A stretch of 64,000 bases of DNA from Actinomadura sp. NBRC 104412 (GTDB lineage: Bacteria; Actinomycetota; Actinomycetes; Streptosporangiales; Streptosporangiaceae). The notes under the pieces were generated by a model. That model saw only the letters and a list, made by a program, of their open reading frames with translations, was not told the DNA's origin and made no database searches. Numbering within the stretch: the first letter of the stretch is position 1; each line of letters opens with the position of its first letter. The DNA is taken from the NCBI RefSeq assembly GCF_030269515.1, contig NZ_BSTM01000012.1, forward strand, positions 124,001 through 188,000, read 5' to 3'. This document shows positions 43,788 through 52,183 of this stretch, one piece after another. Made by a program: the position numbers and the translations under genes.

Positions 43788-45101
43788 GTGTTCCATCGTC
43801 GCCGTGCCTGGATCCACCGTGCCTGGATCGTCGCGGCCGTCGCGTTCGTCGCGCTGATCGGCGCGGCCGGGTTCCGTGCCGCGCCCGGCGTCATGATGGT
43901 GCCGCTCCAGGACGAGTTCGGCTGGTCGCCGGCCACGACGTCGTTCGCGGTGTCGGTGAACCTGCTCCTGTACGGGCTGATCGCGCCGTTCGCCGCCGCG
44001 CTGATGGAGCGTTTCGGGCTGCGCCGGGTGACCGCGTGCGCGCTCGTGCTGGTGGCGGCGGGCAGCGGGCTCACGGTGTTCATGACCGCGAGCTGGCAGC
44101 TCGTGTTGTGCTGGGGCGTGCTCATCGGGGTGGGCACGGGGTCGATGGCGATGGTGTTCGCCGCGACGGTGGCCGGCCGCTGGTTCGTCAGGCACCGCGG
44201 CCTGGTGCTGGGCGTGCTCACCGCGGCCGGCGCGACGGGCCAGCTCGTCTTCCTGCCGCTGATGGCCTGGCTGGCGGACCGGTACGGCTGGCGCCCGGCC
44301 TCGCTGACGATGACGGTGGCCGCGCTCGCCGTGGTGCCGCTGGTCGTGCTGGTGCTGCGGGACCGCCCCGCCGACGTGGGACTGGCCCCGTACGGGGCCA
44401 CGGAGATCGAAACGAGGCAGGAGCCGACGGGCAACGCGGCGCGGCTGGCGCTGTCGGCGCTGCGCCAGAGCCTGCGCAGCAAGGCGTTCTGGCTGCTGGC
44501 GGGCGGGTTCCTCATCTGCGGCATGTCCACCAACGGGCTGGTCAACGCCCACTTCATCCCGGCGGCGCACGACCACCACATGCCGGAGACCACCGCGGCC
44601 GGCCTGCTCGCGCTGATCGGGATCTTCGACATCGTGGGCACCGTCGGCTCCGGCTGGCTGACCGACCGGGTGGACTCCCGCAAGCTGCTGGCCTGGTACT
44701 ACGGGCTGCGGGGGCTGTCGCTGCTGGCGCTGCCCGCGCTGTTCGGCGCCTCGGTGCGGCCCAGCATGCTGGTGTTCGTGATCTTCTACGGGCTGGACTG
44801 GGTGGCCACCGTCCCGCCCACCATCGCGCTGGCCCGCGAGGTGTTCGGTCCCGTGCGCGGCACGGTCGTCTTCGGCTGGATCTTCGCCTCGCACCAGCTC
44901 GGCGCCGCGATCGCGGCGGCGGTCGCCGGGATCCTCCGCACCGAGCTCGGCTCGTACACGATGGCGTGGTGGGGCGCGGCGGTGCTGTGCCTGTTCGCCG
45001 CCGGGATGTCGATGGGCATCCGCGGCCCCGGCACGGCGGAGCCTGCTGAGCCGCCCGTGGACGCGCCGCCGCGGAAGGTGCCCTACGCGTCCGCCGGGTA
45101 G
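43788..45101 (+). CDS. major facilitator superfamily transporter
   Basis: 437 residues from GTG 43788, with GGAGG a few bases upstream. Twelve membrane spans are apparent. The loop-2/3 motif appears as AALMERFGLRRVT, and the second half repeats it as GSGWLTDRVDSRKL. DEFGWSPATTSFAVSV after span one is typical of the monocarboxylate/oxalate-formate type subgroup. The substrate is unknown. Its last 19 bp overlap the convergent small gene at 45083. Confidence 0.88.
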   Translation: MFHRRRAWIHRAWIVAAVAFVALIGAAGFRAAPGVMMVPLQDEFGWSPATTSFAVSVNLLLYGLIAPFAAALMERFGLRRVTACALVLVAAGSGLTVFMTASWQLVLCWGVLIGVGTGSMAMVFAATVAGRWFVRHRGLVLGVLTAAGATGQLVFLPLMAWLADRYGWRPASLTMTVAALAVVPLVVLVLRDRPADVGLAPYGATEIETRQEPTGNAARLALSALRQSLRSKAFWLLAGGFLICGMSTNGLVNAHFIPAAHDHHMPETTAAGLLALIGIFDIVGTVGSGWLTDRVDSRKLLAWYYGLRGLSLLALPALFGASVRPSMLVFVIFYGLDWVATVPPTIALAREVFGPVRGTVVFGWIFASHQLGAAIAAAVAGILRTELGSYTMAWWGAAVLCLFAAGMSMGIRGPGTAEPAEPPVDAPPRKVPYASAG

Positions 45102-45313
45102 GTCACGTCGATCCTCTCGGCCGGGACGCCGGTGGCGTCCCGCAGGATCCGCTGGAGCACCGGCTCGGGGACGATGCAGTCGGCGCAGCTCCCCGGGTCG
45201 GAGGTGATGACGACCCGCAGCCGGTCGCCGGACTCCTCGGCCCGCAGGTGGAAGCCGTCCGCCTCCAGGGTCGTGCGGATGGCGCGCAGGCTTTCGTCGA
45301 GTTCGATGGGCAC
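45083..45313 (-). CDS. small CxxC protein of unknown function
   Basis: 76 residues from GTG 45313, with GGAGG 6 nt upstream. Helix (DESLRAIRTTLEADGF), strands (HLRAEESGDRLRVVIT) and GSCADCIVPEPVLQRILRD with a CADC pair. The order of alpha-beta plus CxxC recalls NifU C-terminal-type scaffold domains, but the match is weak. It is followed by a short overlap with the MFS gene end. A thiol or metal role is plausible, not shown. Confidence 0.7.
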   Translation of the reverse strand: MPIELDESLRAIRTTLEADGFHLRAEESGDRLRVVITSDPGSCADCIVPEPVLQRILRDATGVPAERIDVTYPADA

Positions 45314-45400
45314 CGGTGGCCTCCAGAGCGCTCGGTCGTCCCTCCAAACATGCAACATCGAGCCTGACGACCGCAAGATGCTCTGCCGTTATTTTTGCCC

Positions 45401-46303
45401 TCAGATCCGGGCCAGGTCGGCGAGGGTGTGGTGCATGGCCAGCCGCGCGGGCTCCGGGTCCTCGGCCGCGATGATCTGCCGTACGCGGAACTCCGCCAGC
45501 GGGCCGAGCGCGTCGTACACCGCGCCGAACACGCGCCGCGCGGACGCCCGCGGCCACCGGCCCGGCAGCAGTTCGGCGGGCAGCCCGGGGTCGCCGTTCA
45601 TCAGCTCGCGCCAGTCCAGGATGAGCTCGGTACGGGCGCGCAGCGCGTCGATCGGGCTCACCGCGCCCCCGGCCGCGCGCTCCCGCCACACCTCCCAGTC
45701 GGCGATGAACCGCTCATACGCACTGCGCAGCGCGACCAGATCCCAGGCGCGGATCGGGTCGCCGCCCGCCGGGCTCGCCTCGCCGAGCGTCCCGGAGAAC
45801 AGGGTCGCCGACTCGACGCCCAGCTCGGCCAGGACCTCCCTGACCTCCTCGTCGCGGGCGTACGGGGACACCCACAGGCCGTCGTACAGCGGCGCGTACC
45901 CCAGCCATCGCAACTGCTCGCGCAGCGCGTGCCGTGCCGCGCGGCGGTTCTCGGGGACGGAGAAGGCCACCAGCGCCCAGCGTCCGTCCCAGGACCCGGC
46001 CTCGCCGGACGGGTCGGCGCCGAACGCGGCGAGGCGCCGGCCGCCCTCGGCGAAGCGCGCGCCCGACAGCGGGGTCAGCGCGTAGTACGTGCGGCGACCG
46101 CGCTTCTCCACCCGCAGAAGGCCACGCCGTGCCTGCCGGTTGAGCGCGGCGCGGGCGCCGACCTCGGTCACGCCGAACTCGCCGAGCAGCGCGACCAGCG
46201 CGGCGGACGGCAGCGCCTCGGCGCGCTCGAACCAGTAGTCCCCGAGCAGCATCATCAGGAGCCGCTGCGGGCCGCGCGCCCTGGCGGCCATGCCCGTCGT
46301 CAC
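45401..46303 (-). CDS. PaaX family transcriptional regulator
   Basis: About 300 residues from GTG 46303; ATG 46291 is equally possible. The N-terminal winged helix is seen in LLMMLLGDYWFERAEALPSA and ALVALLGEFGVTEVGARAALNRQARRGLL (core GARAALNRQARRGLL), with KRGRRTYYALT as wing. The PaaX core follows with WDGRWALVAFSVPENRR and LRWLGYAPLYDGLWVSP, and the C-terminal domain has LGPLAEFRVRQIIAAED. PaaX represses phenylacetyl-CoA catabolism in enteric bacteria; actinomycete members control varied pathways. No paa genes are in view. Confidence 0.9.
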   Translation of the reverse strand: MTTGMAARARGPQRLLMMLLGDYWFERAEALPSAALVALLGEFGVTEVGARAALNRQARRGLLRVEKRGRRTYYALTPLSGARFAEGGRRLAAFGADPSGEAGSWDGRWALVAFSVPENRRAARHALREQLRWLGYAPLYDGLWVSPYARDEEVREVLAELGVESATLFSGTLGEASPAGGDPIRAWDLVALRSAYERFIADWEVWRERAAGGAVSPIDALRARTELILDWRELMNGDPGLPAELLPGRWPRASARRVFGAVYDALGPLAEFRVRQIIAAEDPEPARLAMHHTLADLARI

Positions 46304-46423
46304 GCTGCGGAGCGTATCAGCGAAGGGGAACGAATCCCCTGACACTCGTCACCACGTTGCCGCCCATCCCGGCGCGGCCGGTGCGGCGGAACGGCGGGAC
46401 GATCGGGAGCGCCGCCTCGCCCG

Positions 46424-47371
46424 TCAGGGGGCGCTCTCCGGCGCTCCGCCGAGGGCGCCGGTGACCATCCGGGTGACCCGCTCCACGGTCTCGACCCCGG
46501 CGCCCATCGACGGATGCCGGTCGGACAGGACGGCGATCAGGTAGTCGTGGCGGGCGTCCCGTACCCGGCCGACGCTGTTGACCGTCCAGGCGCCGCCATC
46601 CGCCTTGCGGGGCAGCCAGCCGTTCTTCAGCGCGACCTCGGCGCCCTTCCCCGCGCACGCGCTCACCCCCCACGCCTGCTCCGGCGCCACGTCCGCCATC
46701 AGGCCCAGAAGGTGGCGGCGGTACGCCGCGCCGAGCGGTCCGCGCGGGCTCGCGAGCGCCGCCAGCAGCCTGACCTGGTCGGCGGCGCTGGTCGTGGTCA
46801 CGCCCCAGGCGCCGCCCGGTCCGGGTTCGGTGTCGCGCAGGCCGAGCCTCCTGTTCGCCGCGCGCAGCCCCTCGGCCCCGCCGATCAGGGACCACAGCGC
46901 GTCCGTCGCGTCGTTGTCGCTCACCTTGATCGCCTGCGCGGCGAGCGCCTTCTCGGTGGACGTGAGCGCGCGGTCGTCCCGCTGCGCCCGGAGCATCAGC
47001 GCGGCCACGACATCGACCTTGACGACGCTGGCCGTGGCGGGCCGGTGCCGCCCGCCGTAGGAGAAGGACCGGCCGGTGGTCAGATCCTTGATCGCGACCG
47101 AGAGCCGCCCGGGGCGCCCGTTCAGGTAGCGCTCCAGCGCTCGGGACAGCTCCGCGCGGTCCGCCTTCGTCAGCACGGACGCCCGCGGTGGCGTGGACGG
47201 CGTGGGGGAGTGCGAGGGCATCATCGGCACCGGATCGAGCGGAGGATCGGCGGGAGCGAGGACGAGACGATTATCCGGCAGCGGGGCCACCGAGGACGCC
47301 ACCACCACCAGGAGGCAGCCCAGCAGCGTGAGCGCGGCGGTCACCCGCGACGATCTGTGCGATCCGGTCAT
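46424..47371 (-). CDS. class A beta-lactamase-like serine hydrolase (exported)
   Basis: 315 residues from ATG 47371 (AAGG upstream). A signal or lipoprotein-like start (RVTAALTLLGCLLVVVAS) and a Pro-rich linker precede the domain. Motifs: S-V-V-K in TASVVKVDVVAAL, SDN in IKVSDNDATDALW, and KNG in ALKNGWLPR where class A enzymes have KTG. The Glu166 equivalent is not evident. This pattern is common in actinomycete proteins annotated as serine hydrolases and argues for a non-beta-lactamase role, perhaps cell-wall related. Confidence 0.82.
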   Translation of the reverse strand: MTGSHRSSRVTAALTLLGCLLVVVASSVAPLPDNRLVLAPADPPLDPVPMMPSHSPTPSTPPRASVLTKADRAELSRALERYLNGRPGRLSVAIKDLTTGRSFSYGGRHRPATASVVKVDVVAALMLRAQRDDRALTSTEKALAAQAIKVSDNDATDALWSLIGGAEGLRAANRRLGLRDTEPGPGGAWGVTTTSAADQVRLLAALASPRGPLGAAYRRHLLGLMADVAPEQAWGVSACAGKGAEVALKNGWLPRKADGGAWTVNSVGRVRDARHDYLIAVLSDRHPSMGAGVETVERVTRMVTGALGGAPESAP

Positions 47372-47486
47372 GGCGGGCATCCTTGCCATGCCGCCGTTAC
47401 CCCGGTGTTAACACCCGAGCCCGTCGGGGACACCGCTGCGCCGAGGACCTGCCGAACCGCTGCGTCAAGGGCCCGTTCCCCGGACC

Positions 47487-47516
47487 ATACACACTCGGAG
47501 CGGGTTCAGTGTGTAT
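47487..47516. promoter_or_regulatory. palindromic operator upstream of the toxin-antitoxin pair
   Basis: Arms ATACACACT (47487-47495) and AGTGTGTAT (47508-47516) are exact inverted repeats with a 12-bp spacer, ending 10 bp before the antitoxin ATG. TGTGTATCCT in the right arm could be the -10 region. RHH antitoxins normally bind such paired sites to autoregulate. Confidence 0.7.
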
Positions 47517-47526
47517 CCTTGCGCCC

Positions 47527-47754
47527 ATGGCACGTCTGAACATCACGTTGCCCGACGAGCTCGCCGCCCGCCTCCAGGGCCTGGCCGAGGAGAAGAAGAT
47601 CGCCTCGGTGTCGGGGTTCCTGGCCGAGAGCGCCCGGCTGAAGCTGGCCTACCTGGAGGACGCGGTCGCCGTCGACGACCTCTTCGGCCCGCCGGGTCCC
47701 GACGAGCAGGCCCTGGTCGACCGGCTGGTCGACCGCGGCCGCGACGTGGCGTGA
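47527..47754 (+). CDS. ribbon-helix-helix antitoxin (VapB-like)
   Basis: 75 residues. The N-terminal RHH is clear: strand RLNITLPDEL, helix AARLQGLAEEKK and helix VSGFLAESARLKLAY. The acidic C-terminal tail (DAVAVDDLFGPPGPDEQALVDRL) would wrap the toxin. No Shine-Dalgarno is visible before the ATG and the putative -10 is close, so the message may be nearly leaderless. Its TGA overlaps the toxin GTG. Confidence 0.85.
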   Translation: MARLNITLPDELAARLQGLAEEKKIASVSGFLAESARLKLAYLEDAVAVDDLFGPPGPDEQALVDRLVDRGRDVA

Positions 47755-48140
47755 TCACCGGGCACGTCTTCGACGCGACGGCCCTGCTCGATCTGGCCAC
47801 CGGCAAGACCATCTACCTGCGTGCCCGGCTGCGTGCCTCCATCGCCCAGCACGCGACGATCGTGCTGCCCGCCGCCGCCCTGGCCCGTGCGTGGCAGCTC
47901 GTCCCCGACCACGGCCGCTCGGTCCTGGAACGGCTTCCCCGCCTCCAGGTCGTCCATGTGGACGACCTCGACGAGGTCATTGCCCAGCAGACGGGGCTGC
48001 TCGCGGCCATCGCGAGCGACCTGCCCGCGGACGCGGCACAGGCCGCCTGGTCCGCGCGGTGGCGCCGCTGGCCGCTGCTCACCGCCACACCCGAGGCGTA
48101 CTCGTCCATCCCCGGCGTCCAGGTGGAGCCCATCCCGTAG
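47751..48140 (+). CDS. PIN-like toxin (VapC-like), partly degenerate active site
   Basis: 129 residues from GTG 47751 (GTGA overlap with the antitoxin gene). PIN-like start HVFDATALLDLATG with D8; the later D94 in LPADAAQAAW precedes WPLLTATPEAY, which aligns with the third and fourth PIN positions. The usual second acid (Glu about residue 40, here LPAAALARAW) and the last Asp (here TATPE) are missing. So only two of four metal-binding acids are recognisable. It may be a weak RNase or an inactive partner. Confidence 0.7.
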   Translation: MITGHVFDATALLDLATGKTIYLRARLRASIAQHATIVLPAAALARAWQLVPDHGRSVLERLPRLQVVHVDDLDEVIAQQTGLLAAIASDLPADAAQAAWSARWRRWPLLTATPEAYSSIPGVQVEPIP

Positions 48141-48155
48141 GCCGGGGACGGACGG

Positions 48156-48189
48156 GTCAGCAGCTCATCGTCGTCAGCAGCTCATCGTC
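48156..48189. repeat. 17-bp perfect tandem duplication at the dacB-type stop codon
   Basis: GTCAGCAGCTCATCGTC occurs twice head to tail (48156-48172, 48173-48189). The DD-peptidase stop codon (48174-48176) lies in the second copy. Confidence 0.85.
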
Positions 48190-49748
48190 CAGGAGCATTC
48201 GAGGTTCTGCGCGCCGGCGGGCACCCGCCGGGCGATGACGGTCCGGTCGGACGCGGGCCCGCCGGCCAGCCGGATCGCGATCCGGTCCTCGATGTCCTTG
48301 GGCGCCCCGCCCTGGTAGCCGTTGAAGACCACCGAGAAGACCAACCGCCGTCCTGAGGGGTCCCGCACGTAGCCGGACAGCGCCGTCGCGCCGGTCAGCG
48401 TGCCGGTCTTGGCGTGCACGTTACCGGCCGCCGGCGTCCCGGCCATCCGGCTCGCCAGCGTCCCGCCGACCATCGGGTCGGGGTCGCCCGCCACCGGCAG
48501 CGCGTGGTACCAGGCGGGGAACCAGCTCTTGGACTGCGCCTTCCTCAGCACCGTGGCCAGGTCGAGCGGGGTGGTCCGGTTGGAGCGGGCCAGGCCCGAG
48601 CCGTCGGTCATGTCCAGCCGCGAGGCGGGCACGCCCTGGGCCGCCAGGTACTTCTCGATCACGGGTAGCCCCGCGTCCCAGCTTCCCTCGCCGCGCTTCT
48701 CGCGGCCGATCGCCTTCACCAGGATCTCGGCCATCATGTTGTTGCTGAGCTTGAGGAACGGCGTCATGAGCCGGGACAGCGGCATGGATGAGCGGGACGC
48801 GAGCCGCTGCGCGCCGCGGGGCGTGCGGCCGGGCGAGGTCGTCCCGTCGACCCGGACGCCGCGCGCCTCCAGCGCCTTGCGGAACACGTCCGCCGCGTAC
48901 AGGGCGGGCTCCTCGACCGTGCGCAGCGCCTCGACGGCCGCGCCGCCGGACGGGTGGGAGCCGGTGATCACGAGGGTGTTCGCCCCGGCGGGCCGGTCGA
49001 TCCGCAGGGTGGACGGACTGCCCGTGGCGCCGGTGACCGCGCGGTTGTCGATCTTGACGACATCGGTCGCGGGGGTGAGCGCGACCCGGACCGGCGCGCC
49101 CTGCTCGCCCGGCGTCACCGTCACCTTGACGGTCCCGGAGTTGAACTCGTCGTCGGGCGAGATCGTCAGCGCGGAGATCTGGGCGGCGTAGGCGAAGGGG
49201 AAGTCGGTGGGGTCCCAGTCGGGGGAGGTCCGCTGGGCGTCGAACCAGGTGTCGTCGGCGATCAGGTCGCCGGTCACCCGGGTGATCCCCCGCTCGGCGA
49301 CCCGCGCGGCCAGCCGGTCGTACTCGGCGGCCCGCATCGTGGCGTCGCCGGTGCCCCGCAGGTACAGGTCGCCGTGGACGGTGGAGCCGCGGACGTTCCG
49401 CGCGTACACGCCGGTGTGGAACCGGTAGCCGGGCCCGAGGAGCGCGAGCGCCGCCACCGAGGTGTGGATCTTGTTGTTGGACGCGGGCATCAACCCGGAC
49501 GCGGGGGCGCGGGAGTACGCCACCTCGCCCGTCCTGGCATCGCTGACCAGCACCCCGACCGCGGCCCCGGCGAGCCGTTCGTCGGCCAGGATCGCATCCA
49601 GATCGGCCTTCAGATCGGTCGCCCGGACGACGCCGGGCGCGGACCGTGTTGGGACGGCGTGTGCCGCGGGCACCGCCGTCGCCACCGTGAGGGCGCTACT
49701 TCCCAGTAGCGCCGCCAGCACACCACCCAGTGAACGACGCGTGATCAT
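48174..49748 (-). CDS. dacB: D-alanyl-D-alanine carboxypeptidase/endopeptidase (PBP4, class C PBP)
   Basis: 524 residues with a signal peptide (RRSLGGVLAALLGSSALTVA). Peptidase S13 motifs: SNNK in LMPASNNKIHTSVAAL (nucleophile Ser and Lys), SNN in LKLSNNMMAEIL, and KTG in VHAKTGTLTGATALSGY. DGSGLARSNRTTP and a domain II/III insertion (LYLRGTGDATM, DDTWFD) are also typical. It trims pentapeptides and cuts DD-crosslinks outside the cell. The last codons carry Cys (CSWTMSC), which is odd, next to a tandem duplication at the stop. Confidence 0.93.
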   Translation of the reverse strand: MITRRSLGGVLAALLGSSALTVATAVPAAHAVPTRSAPGVVRATDLKADLDAILADERLAGAAVGVLVSDARTGEVAYSRAPASGLMPASNNKIHTSVAALALLGPGYRFHTGVYARNVRGSTVHGDLYLRGTGDATMRAAEYDRLAARVAERGITRVTGDLIADDTWFDAQRTSPDWDPTDFPFAYAAQISALTISPDDEFNSGTVKVTVTPGEQGAPVRVALTPATDVVKIDNRAVTGATGSPSTLRIDRPAGANTLVITGSHPSGGAAVEALRTVEEPALYAADVFRKALEARGVRVDGTTSPGRTPRGAQRLASRSSMPLSRLMTPFLKLSNNMMAEILVKAIGREKRGEGSWDAGLPVIEKYLAAQGVPASRLDMTDGSGLARSNRTTPLDLATVLRKAQSKSWFPAWYHALPVAGDPDPMVGGTLASRMAGTPAAGNVHAKTGTLTGATALSGYVRDPSGRRLVFSVVFNGYQGGAPKDIEDRIAIRLAGGPASDRTVIARRVPAGAQNLECSWTMSC

Positions 49749-49829
49749 GCCGCCGACACTAGGGGCGCGAGCCTCTCCGCGCCCGCCGTTCGACGGATGT
49801 CGTATACCGCGCGGGGCACCGCGCGACGG

Positions 49830-51086
49830 CTAGGTGGACGCGGCCGTCGCGTGGCTGGGTGAGCGCGGCGGTTCCGCCGGGGGTTCGTCCGGCTCGGGTG
49901 CGCGCCGCTCGGGCAGCACGTAGACGAACAGCGCGATCACGACGAACGAGGAGAACGCCCACCACACGTGCGTGTCGCGCCAGGCGAACTCGTCCAGGCG
50001 GGACATGTAGAGATAGCCGAACGCCGCCCACAGGCCGCTGACGGTGATGACGGGCAAGGTGCCGCGCCGCGACAGCATCAGCAGGTAGGGGATCGGCCAG
50101 AGCAGGTACTGGGTACCGAACCGGTAGGTCACGATGAGAAAGACCAGCAGCAACGCGAGGGTCAGCCTGATCGGGCCCGCCTTGCGCCACCACCACGCGG
50201 CGGCCAGCAGCCCCAGCACCAGCACCGGCATGCCGATGCTCCCGAACCCGGGCTCCACCGCCTGGCGCCCTCCGGTCACCAGCGCGGTCCACCCCCAGTC
50301 GCCGATCACCGCACGCGCCGACAGCGACTTGGCCACCGACTCGGGCAGCTCGCGCACCGGGGTGCCAAGCAACGGCACGCTGCTGACCAGGAACGCGAGC
50401 GGGACGAACGCCGTCCAGCCGAGCACGCCCAGCCGGGCCCGCCACCCGCGCGTGGTCATCAGCACGCCGGGCAGCAGCAGCGCCGCCCAGTTCGCCGTGG
50501 TCACCGACAGCCCGATGAGCAGGCCCGTCAGAGAAACGCGGCCGTTGCGGGCGGCCGGCAGGGCGGCGATCCCCAGCGCCAGCGTGATCGGCGGGAACTG
50601 GCCGTGCAGCGCGGACACCATCAGGACGGGAGGCGCGCACGCGTACTGGAAGGCGTGCCTGGCGCCGCGCCCCGGATCGCCTTCCCGGCCCTCGGTGAGC
50701 TTCGCGACAAGGGGGATCAGGGCCAGGTCGGCCAGGACGGGGACCACCCGTCCCATCACCGTCCAGGGAATTCCCAGGAAATTCCCAAGCTCCCGCATCC
50801 CGGCGAGGAGATAGGCCAGCATCGGCAGGAAGTGCCAGCCGCCTTCTCGCAGGTAGACCAGGGGATCGCGGCCGTCGAGAACGGTGTCGGCGGTGGACTT
50901 GAAGTCCTCGGCCATGTCCCAGGGCTGCCAGGGGTCCTGGACGGCGACGACCATGACCACCACCCGCAGCACCGCACCCGTTCCCAGCGCGACCACCAGC
51001 GGCGGCGCCCACCCCCCGCGGTGCGCGAGCAGGGCGAGAATAAGGCCCGCTACCAGGGGCAAGCCCATCACCAGAACATGGATCAC
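49830..51086 (-). CDS. GT-C-fold-like integral membrane protein (GT87/mannosyltransferase-like)
   Basis: 418 residues from GTG 51086, which has GGAGGGAGG seven bases upstream; ATGs at 51110/51113 lack a site. About ten membrane spans. The first external loop has WDMAEDFKSTADTVLDGRDPLVYL (core DFKSTADTVLDGRDPL), the acidic loop expected for polyprenyl-sugar-dependent GT-C enzymes. Other features are ALHGQFPPITLAL and YRFGTQYLLWPIPYLL. It diverges from the epimerase gene across 128 bp and probably belongs to the same glycan locus. Donor and acceptor unknown. Confidence 0.75.
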   Translation of the reverse strand: MIHVLVMGLPLVAGLILALLAHRGGWAPPLVVALGTGAVLRVVVMVVAVQDPWQPWDMAEDFKSTADTVLDGRDPLVYLREGGWHFLPMLAYLLAGMRELGNFLGIPWTVMGRVVPVLADLALIPLVAKLTEGREGDPGRGARHAFQYACAPPVLMVSALHGQFPPITLALGIAALPAARNGRVSLTGLLIGLSVTTANWAALLLPGVLMTTRGWRARLGVLGWTAFVPLAFLVSSVPLLGTPVRELPESVAKSLSARAVIGDWGWTALVTGGRQAVEPGFGSIGMPVLVLGLLAAAWWWRKAGPIRLTLALLLVFLIVTYRFGTQYLLWPIPYLLMLSRRGTLPVITVSGLWAAFGYLYMSRLDEFAWRDTHVWWAFSSFVVIALFVYVLPERRAPEPDEPPAEPPRSPSHATAAST

Positions 51087-51214
51087 AGGTCGTCCTCCCT
51101 CCGCGGTCATCATGCCAACGCGGGCGTCGATCGTCGATTCGCGTCTTTGGCACGCGAGACGGTCCGTTAGGGTCGGCGGTCGTAAGGGTCCACGAGTGCA
51201 GCGGGTGAACGCCG

Positions 51215-52183
51215 ATGACAGATGTGTCCATTGCCCCTTTGCCGGAACAGCGTGACGGCGGGGAGGGCACCGGTCTCGACGGCGCGCGGGTGCTGGTCAC
51301 CGGGGGATCGGGCTTCATCGGAAGCCGCCTGGTGGACGCCCTGCTGGCCGCCGGGTCCGAGGTGGTGGTCGTGGACAGGAACCCGCATCCCGATCCCGCC
51401 GTGCGCTCGGTGGTGGGCGACCTGTGCGACCCGGACGTGCGCCGCGCCGCCGTCACCGGGGACCTGGACGGGATCGTGCACCTGGCCGCGGTCACCTCGG
51501 TGCTGCGCTCGGTCGAGGACCCGGCCGGCGTCTACCGGTTGAACGTGGACGCCACGGCCGCCCTGCTGGAGCTGGCCCGCGAGTCCGGCGTCCCCCGCGT
51601 GGTGTTCGCCTCGACCAACGCGGTGACCGGCGACGTCGGCAGCACCCCGATCAGCGAGGACCTGCCGTTGCGCCCGCTCACCCCGTACGGCGCGACGAAG
51701 GCGGCCGTGGAGATGCTGCTGAGCGCGTACTCCGGCGTCTACGGCATGCGGACCTGCGCGCTGCGCTTCGCCAACGTCTACGGCCCGGGGATGAGGCACA
51801 AGGACAGCTTCGTGCCGCGCCTGATGCGGGCCGCCGCGTCCGGCACGGGCGTCCAGATCTACGGGGACGGCGAGCAACTGCGCGACTACGTCCACGTGGA
51901 CGACGTGGTGCAGGGCGTGCTGCTGGCCTGGCGCACCGGGCACATCGGCCCGCTCGTCATCGGCTCCGGGCTGTCCACCAGCGTCAACGACCTGATCGAG
52001 GCCGCCCGGGAGGTCACCGGCGCGCCGATCCCCGCCGAGCACGTCCCGGCGAAGGCGGGCGAGATGCCCGCAGTGGTGCTGGACATCACCAAGGCCCGCT
52101 CCCTGGGCTACGAGCCGAGCCACGACCTGGTGTCCGGCATGAAGACGGTCTGGCCTGACTTCGCACCCGTGGAGGTCGGATGA
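51215..52183 (+). CDS. NAD-dependent nucleotide-sugar epimerase/dehydratase (extended SDR)
   Basis: 322 residues. After a 23-residue leader, the NAD motif VLVTGGSGFIGSRLVDAL (core GGSGFIGS), VHLAAVTSVLRSVEDP, catalytic YGATKAAVE (Y-x3-K) and RFANVYGPGMRHKDSFVP are typical of UDP-glucose 4-epimerase-like enzymes. The second catalytic Ser/Thr is in VVFASTNAVTGD. It is coupled to the downstream GT2 gene by an ATGA overlap (52180-52183), so it probably supplies that enzyme's sugar donor. Confidence 0.9.
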   Translation: MTDVSIAPLPEQRDGGEGTGLDGARVLVTGGSGFIGSRLVDALLAAGSEVVVVDRNPHPDPAVRSVVGDLCDPDVRRAAVTGDLDGIVHLAAVTSVLRSVEDPAGVYRLNVDATAALLELARESGVPRVVFASTNAVTGDVGSTPISEDLPLRPLTPYGATKAAVEMLLSAYSGVYGMRTCALRFANVYGPGMRHKDSFVPRLMRAAASGTGVQIYGDGEQLRDYVHVDDVVQGVLLAWRTGHIGPLVIGSGLSTSVNDLIEAAREVTGAPIPAEHVPAKAGEMPAVVLDITKARSLGYEPSHDLVSGMKTVWPDFAPVEVG

